A stretch of DNA of 5,990 nucleotides from JBBSJV01 sp038256935 (GTDB lineage: Bacteria > Patescibacteriota > JACMRA01): the NCBI GenBank assembly GCA_038256935.1, contig JBBSJV010000085.1, positions 1-5,990 of the forward strand, written 5' to 3'. The notes beneath the pieces are model-generated. The model had not been told where the DNA came from. It did no database searches and saw only the letters and a program-made list of their open reading frames with translations. The translations under genes and the position numbers were made by a program. How positions within the stretch are numbered: the first letter of the stretch is position 1; each line of letters opens with the position of its first letter. This document shows, one piece after another, positions 1-5,990 of this stretch.

Positions 1-2
1 AG

Positions 3-746
3 TCTTTACTTACCAATCAGCATCTCAAAGTCTCAGGGTTTAATAATAACTCTGGAGCTACAATCTCAAACTACAATTCAGGAGATCTAGGATTTAGATG
101 GATTTTTGAAGGTACTGGAGAAGTTAGAAATATTGGAGGGTATTGTTTGAATTATCGAGGGCAAAATGTTCAATTAACTGTAACAACTTGTACAGAAAAT
201 AATGCAAATCAAAAATGGGAAATAACTGCTAAAAAAGAGATCAAGTTACAGTCATTAAATATTTGTTTAACTGCTGGAGTCAATAATGCTAACTTCAATT
301 TACTAACTGCAAGTACTTGTAATGATGGAAATAGTCAGCAATTTGTTATTAAAAACGAGCCCACTCCATACTATATCGAATCTGTTGGATCACCTAATTA
401 TGTATTTGATTTTGGAAATAATGATATTTATTTGCATCCAAGACATAGCGGCCAAAACCAGCAATGGACACTTACAGGTAACGATGAAATTGTAGTGCAA
501 AACCAACTTTGTCTAACTACTATTCCATCAGCTAAAACAGGTTGGGGAGCAAGTAATGATCTGTACCTACAAGCCTGTAATGGCACAGTACACCAAAAAT
601 TTGTGTACGATCCAAACGCTCAAACTATCAAATCCAAATTTGCAATCGGAGCCACTCAATTATGTGTAGATAATCCAGGACAACCCTACGGATTTAGACT
701 TTACATGCATAATTGTAATGGTGCAAGCAATCAAAAATTCAAACTC
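3..746 (+). other. Ricin-B-lectin-like region, about two beta-trefoils (residues 1-248)
   Basis: Six subdomains end in the QxW-type motif of ricin B lectins: FRW (residues 31-33, degenerate), QKW (70-72), QQF (112-114), QQW (153-155), QKF (198-200) and QKF (244-246), spaced 39-46 residues apart as in beta-trefoil lectins. Four subdomains carry the usual Cys pair, in a 'CL ... L..C' pattern (Cys 48/63, 88/106, 170/192, 221/238); the fourth subdomain has none. Six subdomains fit two three-lobed trefoils, 1-3 and 4-6, although the first may be cut by the window start. In this family such domains bind galactose or other sugars; which lobes here keep the sugar-contact residues was not resolved. 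Confidence 0.87.
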
Positions 747-3700
747 AATAACGCCAAAAAAACAATTGATCCAACTATGGAGATGAGCTATTTTGTCCAA
801 GTTGTAAAAGATAAAGTCATTTCTCAAAACCAAGATGCTAAGCTTAAATTTAATTTAAACAACCAAGAATATATCTATCCAGCAGGAATCGCAGCTATTG
901 ATAATCATGTCGAAACTATAGAATACAAAGGCCAGCTTTATCAGTTTATCACAGCTACTGATTATAGGATTATGGGTAGAAGCTTATCTAATGATGGTGT
1001 GTGGTCAAACTGGACTCAAATCTCTGGAGGCATGTCATATTGGCCAGTTGAGGCTGCAGTTGCAAATAACAATCTAAGGCTTCTAGTTACTGGAACTGAT
1101 AATAATATTTACCTCACTTCTACATCTAATGGAACTTCATGGGGAAATTGGGCTACTATTGATGGTAAATTCACCCAAAAACCAGCCATGATCAGTATCG
1201 ATGATAATTTGATCGTAGTAGGGCGAGGTAATAACGATTCAAACATATACATTAGATCCTGGAGAAATGGATTGCCTTGGACAGGCTGGAGAGGTTTTGC
1301 TACTAATCTACACCCTAATAGTGGTGTTGATCTTGCTCAAGTTCCTGGTAAAAGTGAGGTTGTGGTTAGTTACTATGATAATCAATTCAACGTAGTTACA
1401 AGAAAATTTAGTTTCAATCAATCAACCAGAACCTTTGCAGAATTATTGAATGGACAAATTTCTTTTGGCGGAGGTAACTTAAATAATGTTGTTACAAGCA
1501 CAAAGTCAAATCCTGATTTGGATACAAAAGATGGGTTGTTAGTAATATCAAGTCTGGATTTTGAGGGTAATCTCAACCAACAAACTTCTGCTACTGAAAC
1601 AATCTTTGGCAATCTACAAATACAAAACACTCAAAAAACCCTTCCTCACTATTACAAATCCACAAACTTTGAATTCTTCAACGACTTTACAGTTTTAGAA
1701 GATCAAAACCAATTAGTTTATGAGGGCTGGCAAGCTTCACCTGTATTCCAATTTGCCTGTTCTGATACAGAAAAAACAAATTGTTTGGAAAATAATCAGA
1801 CTTATTCGATCAGAGTCAAAGCAGCGGATAGATTCCAAAGCTTAGATCCAGATTCACTTAACAACGCCAATGTCTCTAAATGGACTCAGTGGTCTGAATT
1901 TACAGTCAATACTAGCCTACCCAAAATATTTGACTTTAGTGTATCTGAAAACAGAATCTCTCCAACTAATCCTACAAGTGTTGGTATCAAAGACACTACT
2001 GAAATAAACTTTGCTGTCTCAGAAAGTAACTTTGATCGAGTAGGGCTTGAAATCTACAAATTAAACGGTGATGGAGGCAAAGGTGAATTAGTTGATACTG
2101 CAAGCGACTGTGTAATTGATGGTGTTAGCAAAGAATGTAACGCTACAAATCTTGGCTACACTTACAATACAGAACTTGCTCAAGAAGATTCAGCCAATAA
2201 AAAGGCAGTAAAATTTGTTTGGGACGGGGGAGCTTTAGTTGATGGTCAGTACTTGATCCAAGCTGTGGTATATTCTATTAGCGGTAAAACCAATGATCAG
2301 CTGAATGCAAACTCTTCTGAAATTGTAACAATTGATAATACTTCTACTTCTGTCAGTATCACTACTCCAAGTCTGAATCAGTGGTTAAATACAGATCAAA
2401 TTATGTTGTCAGGTTCAGCTGGTTTTGATCTACTTCCAAATAAAGAAGATAGCGACGTAGTCAAATTAGAACTTGCAATCAATGATATTGAAAACAAGGT
2501 TGATATTACCAAGGCTATAAATGGAGACAATAACGCTTTCAGTTCTGATCTAAGTTTAGAAAATGGTGATAATAAGATCTATCTATTTGCAACCGATAAT
2601 GCAGGCAATGTTAGTAATAGAATCTGGGACGGGGAAGCTTGGCAAGATTTTTGGCAAGTTAATATCGATCAAACGGCTCCAGTTATCTCTGAAATAAAGC
2701 CTTCAGGTTTACTAACTAACGGCGGTCAAAACAATATCCCTACATTAGGCTTTAATATTACTGATAACCAAAATGAGACAAATTCTGGAGTGTATCTTGG
2801 TACAAACCCTATAGAATATACAATCAAACTAGCTAGAAACATTGACGGGCAAACTGAAATATTTGAAGTCTACAAAAATGGAATTAATTTACTTGATGAA
2901 AATAATAATCTAACTTGTTTGGGAAATATTTCTGAAGCCACATGTAGTTTGAATCTTACTGGGCTTGAGGATGGTCAGTACCAGGTCTATATCGAGTCCA
3001 AAGATCTGGCTGGAAATATTGTTTGTGTTTCAAGTAATAACGAGTTTAACGAAACTTGTGATAACAACCAAGTCATTGACCATAGTTTTATCGTTGATAC
3101 CAAAACCCAAATCGAAGTAGTCTCTCCAAGTCAAAATTCTACGATTGCCTCAACTTCAACTAATCTCAAATTACAAACTGAAGCTAATAGTTGGGTAAGA
3201 ATCGACAGCCTAGAATTATCTAGAAGTCTAATCTTTTATTTAGATCAAAATCAGGCTACATCTCAAATCATCGAAACTGATCTTAATGTTGATCTGCAAG
3301 ATGTAATTAATGATTTAGAAGCTCAAGAAGAAACAGAAAATACATCAACTATTACCACTTATCAAAATGGAGACAGATTATTCTCAAACCCTGATAGCCT
3401 AGTCAGTTTTGATTGTAATGATGGAATCTGTGAAGCGATAATCAATATTAACCTTAGCACAGATGAAAATGAGTCAGTCACTCAAAACCTCAAGTTAACT
3501 AGTCTTGATCAGGCTGGAAACACTGCAACTATTGATCATAAGTTTGTAATTGATACTGCAGGAGTAAACCTTTCTTCAATTCCTGACAAATTAAACTTCT
3601 CGCCAAATGGGGATGGATTCTTTGATGAGGTTGAATTTACAAACGAGGCTACTGATTTTGATGGAAATGAGTTTACTAAAATTGGATCAAGCAAAGTAAA

Positions 3701-5990
3701 TATTTCAAACCTACAAAACCAAGTTGTTTATATTGAAGAGTTCGAATCTGAATTGCCTCAAGCGTGGACTTGGAACGGGCAGGGTAATCAAGCTGGATTG
3801 GATATTTTACCAGCAGGCAGTTACACTTATGAATTAATGTTGACTACCACAGAAAATAGACAAGTCAGCGTCAGCCATGTCTTACAAATAATTGATAACA
3901 GTGACAGCACCCTTGTTTTATTATCCCCAGAAAACAACACCCAAACCACCCGCCGTGTAATCAAAGTCTCAGGCCAAGGCCCCCAAACTAGCGAAACAAA
4001 CCCATGGACAATAGATCTATGTGTTAAAACCATTGAAAACACAAATGGAAACTGCGAATACACAAAAACCAATATTGCAACTACAGCTACAGGAGCCTTT
4101 GAATCCCTAATCCTACTTCCAGAATACAGTAATACCCATATTGTCTCAGCAACAGCTAAAGACGAGCTAGGCAATACTATCAACTCTCAAAACACAATTA
4201 CAATCACAGTTGATATTACAAACCCATTAGTAGAAGTCAGAGCAGTCTCTAGTTTCTTTGGTATCAACATTCAAAGCGACATTGATCTATTCCTATCAGG
4301 ACAAAAGTCTATTGATGAGCTAAGAACAATTTCCTTAGAGTCCACAGTCACAGAAAACACAGAACTTGTTGAACTTGGTTTTTCTGAATATACAAATGTA
4401 AACTCACTGCCATTAAATGTAGATCCCAAATACTCCAGTATCTATAACCCAGATAAACAAATTGCTACAATTAACACGACAATTGAAACAAGTCTTCTTC
4501 TAAACCCCTGGCAAAACCCAGAAATCAAAAAAGATCTACTCAAAAACCCAGAACTGATAAATCAAGAAGAGAAATGTGAGGGAACAACCTGTCAGTGGAA
4601 CTACACTTACATCCCACCATTTTGGTTATCTGATGGTACCTATGAATTTGGCTTTACAGGTCTCAAAGATACTTTACGCCAAACCATGACCGTTGGGGTT
4701 GAGCTAGGTCACCTGCCATCTTCTCCAAGACTTTTGCGAGTTGAAAAGAGTGTAGGGGAAGAATCTAGCATTGCCAAACAAATAGAAAATACTTTCTACA
4801 CTAATACCACAACCAACAAATTAATCGGTGTAGCAGATCCAGAAACTGAAATCACAGTCAGTATCAAAACAGCTGATTCTCTAAAAACTCAAAGCTTTAC
4901 AACCACAACTCAATCCAGTGGTATCTGGAGCCTAGATACTACCCTACCCGTAGATTTAGATGGATTATACGAAGTTAGTATTTCTGCAACTCGTGGAAAT
5001 TATACTTCAGAATCAGTGGATAGATACTTCATAAATCTGGATACCACTCTTCCACAAATTGAGTCTGTCCTAACAAACGTTGACTCCACTGCAATCAACC
5101 CTTGGGTCAAAACTGGCGATGGCGTGAGATATACTTTAGAAAGTAATGAACCACTTGCCAGAGCTTCTGTTTATCAAGAGCTAGGGTTTAGAGAAGATAT
5201 GGGACGGCTGCCGGCGAGGCAGGGTGCCAGCTTCGAAGAAGCGAACCGCGAGGGGCCCGACTTGATCGGACCTGACGGTTTGCTTGAACCAGAGCAATAC
5301 AGAAAAGATTTGGGGCTAAATTCAACAGAAGCTTCTACTACTTGTCATCTCTTCAACACCTGTCACCCACTAGAAATTGCCACCACTACCTTTGATGGAT
5401 ATCTAACTGTCATCAGGCCACTACAGGGAATGTACTACCCAGTGATCAAACTAGAAGATCTATCAGGAAACAAAGTCTTCTACACCAACAACCACAATCA
5501 AGACACCATCGTAATCGATCCCTCAGACAGAGATAATAACGATCCAGTAGTATTCATACCATTACCAAATTTAGGGTGCGAGTCTGGACTTGCTCCAGAC
5601 GTTACCCCTGGGCCCGACTGTGACGAAATCCAAACCGACGAACAAGTCCAAGGATTTATCAACAGAACAGCAGAAAACCCAAGATTCTCCATCTTAGATA
5701 AGAGAGAAGAAATCAAAGATAATTATTTCGAAAATTCCCCTCTTGAATCTCAAGTGCAATCTGGGCTTGCTCCAGATGACCTTAGGGGCACGACGGGGTG
5801 GCAGGCAACGCCTGACGGGGTGGATTCCATACTTTACAGTAAACTTAACAGAGGAGCATCCCTTGACTTCTCCCTCCGTATAGACAACCTAAAACCAGCC
5901 AAAGGCTTCTTTAACCTAAGTTGTAGCAACTCTCAAGTAAATACTCTTGAAGCAAATAATACTTCCTGCTTCTGGGGAGACAGGCTTGAT
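3..5990 (+). CDS. Giant multidomain secreted/surface adhesin-like protein (internal fragment, both ends missing)
   Basis: Frame 3 is open through the whole window, 1,996 codons without a stop; neither start nor stop codon is inside. Reading it gives a modular extracellular protein: ricin-B-like lectin repeats (residues 1-248), a linker, a PLL/DUF346-like propeller (about 290-529), an FN3-like module (about 544-637), then Ig-like and FlgD-Ig-like modules to about 1857 and a linker-rich tail. The protein is rich in Asn, Thr, Ser, Gln and Asp. All 28 cysteines fall in 14 local pairs, which suits disulfides formed outside the cytoplasm. Signal peptide and anchor cannot be seen because the ends are missing. 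The likely role is glycan binding or attachment at the cell surface; this is inferred from domain types. Three GC-rich palindromic islands interrupt the last 800 bases without breaking the frame. I recognise no specific named family for the full protein. The reading frame is near certain; the function is tentative. Confidence 0.95.
747..869 (+). other. Linker between trefoil and propeller regions (residues 249-289)
   Basis: This stretch begins after the last QKF motif and reads as a short mixed segment including 'MSYFVQVVKDKV'. It could be an edge strand or connector. I recognise no domain in it. Confidence 0.4.
870..1590 (+). other. PLL/DUF346-like beta-propeller region (residues about 290-529)
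   Basis: Three blades are clear. Each ends in a WxxW motif: WSNW (334-337), WGNW (380-383), WTGW (426-429), at an exact 46-residue period. Each is followed by a short turn and 'P..A/I ... L.L.V.G.D..IY' strands, such as 'LRLLVTGTDNNIYLTS' and 'LIVVGRGNNDSNIYIRS'. This matches the pattern of PLL-type lectin propellers and the DUF346 repeat, where the W.xW turn and the following blade form sugar pockets. One or two more diverged blades probably follow (for example around 'RTFAELLNG', residues 476-484). With the preceding ricin-like lobes, this makes two lectin-like folds in series. No cysteine occurs here. Blade count and ligand are unknown. Confidence 0.7.
1632..1913 (+). other. Fibronectin-III-like module (residues about 544-637)
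   Basis: The second half has a typical FN3 end: 'QTYSIRVKAADRF' followed by 'WTQWSEFTVNT', the Y.IRV.A.D strand and WS..F.V strand seen in bacterial FN3-like modules. A local pair Cys586/Cys594 (CX7C) lies before it. The first half is diverged and its boundary is approximate. Confidence 0.55.
1914..2342 (+). other. FlgD-Ig-like module 1, degenerate Asp motif (residues about 638-780)
   Basis: The module opens with 'ISPTNPTSVGIKDTTEINF', which resembles the 'FSPNGDG..D' opening of FlgD-type and CHU_C-type Ig modules but lacks the NGDG core. It ends in 'FVWDGGALVDGQYLIQAVVY', equivalent to the family's 'WdG.d..G..v..G.Y.y.i' strands. A CX8C pair (703/712) sits in the middle. The module runs into 'IDNT', a usual inter-domain junction. 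The role is structural stalk, by analogy. Confidence 0.62.
2343..2675 (+). other. Bacterial Ig-like module (residues 781-891)
   Basis: The module starts with 'VSITTPSLNQWLNTDQIMLSG' split across the first strands, and closes with 'NKIYLFATDNAGNVSNR' and 'VNIDQTAP'. This is the common pattern of Big/glucodextranase-B-like modules: an early '..P.....I.G.A' strand, then 'N.I...A.DNAGN' and a final V.iD.T.P. No cysteine is present. Confidence 0.7.
2676..3107 (+). other. Bacterial Ig-like module with two Cys pairs (residues 892-1035)
   Basis: It begins at 'APVISEIKPSG' and ends with 'GQYQVYIESKDLAGN' followed by 'FIVDTKT'. It is longer than the neighbouring modules. It holds CX8C (972/981) and CX10C (1008/1019) pairs, likely closing hairpin loops. 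Confidence 0.65.
3108..3563 (+). other. Bacterial Ig-like module with acidic helical insert (residues 1036-1187)
   Basis: It opens at 'QIEVVSPSQNSTIAS' and ends in 'LTSLDQAGNTATIDHKFVID'. Between the two lies a stretch around residues 1095-1115 rich in D, E, Q and L that looks helical and acidic, followed by a CX4C pair (1138/1143). The module is longer than a simple Ig fold, so it may be an insert-bearing domain or two fused partial ones. Confidence 0.58.
3564..3905 (+). other. FlgD-Ig-like module 2 with intact SPNGDG motif (residues 1188-1301)
   Basis: Residues 1199-1212 read 'FSPNGDGFFDEVEF', the hallmark opening of FlgD-type and gliding-motility C-terminal-type (CHU_C) Ig modules. The later 'WTWNGQGNQAGLDILPAGSY' and 'TYELMLTT' match the 'W.G....G..v.aGtY.y...' strands of the same family. 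The Asp-rich NGDG turn commonly holds a metal ion or a tight turn in this family. The module is bounded by 'FVIDTAG' before and 'IIDNSD' after. Confidence 0.8.
3906..4226 (+). other. Bacterial Ig-like module (residues 1302-1408)
   Basis: It runs from 'STLVLLSPENNTQT' through 'VIKVSGQG' to 'HIVSATAKDELGN' and 'ITITVDITNP', a standard Big-type order of strands. It has a CX10C pair (1340/1351). From about here the coding strand becomes C-rich and G-poor (see findings). Confidence 0.68.
4227..4727 (+). other. Long Ig-like module, diverged (residues 1409-1575)
   Basis: It lies between 'VDITNP' and 'LGHLPSSP'. The last strands, 'SDGTYEFGFTGLKDTLRQT', are Ig-like. The middle includes a probably helical, charged stretch around residues 1500-1524 and a CX4C pair (1525/1530). 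I recognise no specific family; assignment rests on position and the final strands. Confidence 0.45.
4728..5054 (+). other. Bacterial Ig-like module, Big_13-like (residues 1576-1684)
   Basis: 'TNKLIGVADPETEITVSI', then 'SGIWSLDTTLP' and 'DGLYEVSISATRG' follow the 'p.i.G.a.pg..V.v.i ... G.Ws...p.l.dG.y.v...a.d' pattern of adhesin-type Ig repeats. It ends in 'INLDTTLPQI'. No cysteine is present. Confidence 0.7.
5055..5573 (+). other. Bacterial Ig-like module interrupted by GC-rich island 1 (residues about 1685-1857)
   Basis: The first half, 'VKTGDGVRYTLESNEPLARA', has the typical '..GD.v...f.s.EPl' start of many bacterial Ig modules. The second half, 'YLTVIRPLQGMYYPVIKLEDLSGN', has the typical closing strands. 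Between them sits GC-rich island 1 and a short segment with a CX5C pair (1781/1787). The island is therefore placed in a loop of the fold. The module is followed by an Asp-rich stretch, 'DPSDRDNNDP' (residues 1839-1848). Confidence 0.6.
5199..5286 (+). repeat. GC-rich palindromic island 1, in-frame insert
   Basis: Bases 5201-5280 are 55/80 G or C by count, against 23/60 in the next 60 bases. It holds a small hairpin CTGCC-GGCGA-GGCAG (5208-5222), an alternative GCTTC-GAA-GAAGC (5230-5242), and a long interrupted hairpin 5239-5285. The latter has an outer 10-bp arm AAGCGAACCG/CGGTTTGCTT with one G-T wobble, then AGG/CCT and CCGA/TCGG, and a CTTGA loop. It is read in frame as a hydrophilic peptide containing 'GPDLIGPDG'. 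GGGCCCGACT (5253-5262) recurs in island 2 in the same codon phase. A mobile palindromic repeat is the likely explanation. Confidence 0.72.
5574..5625 (+). repeat. GC-rich palindromic island 2, in-frame insert
   Basis: A perfect 7-bp hairpin GTCTGGA-CTTGC-TCCAGAC lies at 5582-5600. A second possible stem pairs CGTTAC (5600-5605) with GTGACG (5620-5625), with one wobble, around GGGCCCGACT (5610-5619). GC is 34/52 by count. It is translated as 'CESGLAPDVTPGPDCDE', which adds a Cys pair to the protein. The SGLAPD-coding hairpin recurs in island 3 and the GGGCCCGACT module recurs in island 1. Confidence 0.75.
5757..5825 (+). repeat. GC-rich palindromic island 3, in-frame insert with internal direct repeat
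   Basis: The hairpin ATCTGGG-CTTGC-TCCAGAT (5759-5777; six pairs plus one G-T) is the counterpart of the island 2 hairpin. Downstream, GACGGGGTGG occurs twice (5792-5801 and 5814-5823), flanking a hairpin CAGGC-AAC-GCCTG (5802-5814). GC is 41/60 over 5761-5820. It is translated in frame as 'QSGLAPDDLRGTTGWQATPD' and beyond, in the same phase as island 2. Confidence 0.75.
5826..5990 (+). other. Start of a further extracellular module, cut by the window end (residues 1942-1996)
   Basis: After island 3 the sequence returns to AT-rich coding, with beta-strand-like text 'ASLDFSLRIDNLKPAKGFFNL' in two runs and a CX14C pair (1974/1989). It could be another Ig-like or sandwich domain; too little is present to name it. 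Confidence 0.4.

Noticed and set aside
1026..1034. GGAGG followed by an in-frame ATG, a possible internal start
   Set aside because: The gap between GGAGG and ATG is one base, too short for a normal ribosome site, and the protein upstream is clearly part of the same fold.
1418..1630. Minus-strand ORF of 70 codons
   Set aside because: It is antisense to the propeller-coding frame, has no recognisable domain, and the opposite strand is continuously coding; a chance shadow.
2220..2645. Repeated GGGACGGGG-like strings at about 2221 and 2628 as further island copies
   Set aside because: They are short, encode the WDG motif typical of these Ig-like modules, have no palindrome, and are surrounded by normal AT-rich coding sequence.
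3827..4183. Minus-strand ORF of 118 codons with hydrophobic stretches
   Set aside because: It lies antisense to the SPNGDG/Ig-like coding. Its hydrophobic look follows from reading the complement of Asn/Lys/Thr/Gln/Glu-rich codons, and the local C-rich coding strand removes antisense stops. No domain was recognised.
5582..5600. Strong hairpin considered as an intrinsic terminator
   Set aside because: No T-run follows the stem on either strand, the frame continues through it, and related hairpins occur nearby.
5498..5716. Minus-strand ORF of 72 codons over island 2
   Set aside because: It is antisense to the main frame and crosses the palindromic island; no support as a gene.
5199..5825. CRISPR array or transposon gene
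   Set aside because: The three islands are spaced irregularly, differ in length, share only modules and are translated; there are no regular spacers and no transposase in the window.
3..5990. Alternative genetic code (TGA read as Gly or Trp)
   Set aside because: The frame contains no TGA, TAA or TAG, and Gly and Trp use normal codons, so nothing suggests recoding.

Overview
The whole window lies inside one gene. Frame 3 of the + strand stays open from base 3 to base 5990: 1,996 sense codons with no stop, and both the start and the end of the gene lie outside. Residue numbers used here count from base 3, so residue = codon start / 3. The product is part of a giant extracellular, repeat-built protein.

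Layout: (1) bases 3-746, six ricin-B-type subdomains with QxW/QxF motifs, about two beta-trefoils' worth; (2) about 870-1590, a PLL/DUF346-like beta-propeller region with a WxxW motif repeating every 46 residues; (3) about 1632-1913, a fibronectin-III-like module; (4) 1914-5570, eight bacterial Ig-like or FlgD-Ig-like modules, most ending in the usual 'DxAGN ... V/IDxT.P' junction; (5) 5571-5990, a linker-rich tail containing two of the three GC-rich palindromic inserts. The first insert lies inside the last Ig-like module. The likely design is a carbohydrate-binding N-terminal part carried on a long Ig-like stalk, with any wall or membrane anchor beyond the window. This is inferred from domain types, not shown.

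The most unusual feature is a set of three short GC-rich islands (about 65-69% GC by hand count, in a background near 35-43%) at about 5200-5285, 5574-5625 and 5757-5825. Each contains palindromes able to form hairpins. They share sequence modules, all three hairpins have a CTTG-type loop, and each is translated in frame without a stop. They look like coding-compatible palindromic mobile repeats, analogous to the Rickettsia palindromic elements found inside ORFs.

Organism: the AT-rich composition, standard code (no in-frame TGA), very long Asn/Thr/Ser/Gln-rich surface protein and REP-like palindromes suggest an uncultivated bacterium, possibly a Patescibacteria/CPR member. That is a weak inference from style alone; no taxonomic marker is present. 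No RNA gene, CRISPR array, promoter, terminator or transposase gene was seen.
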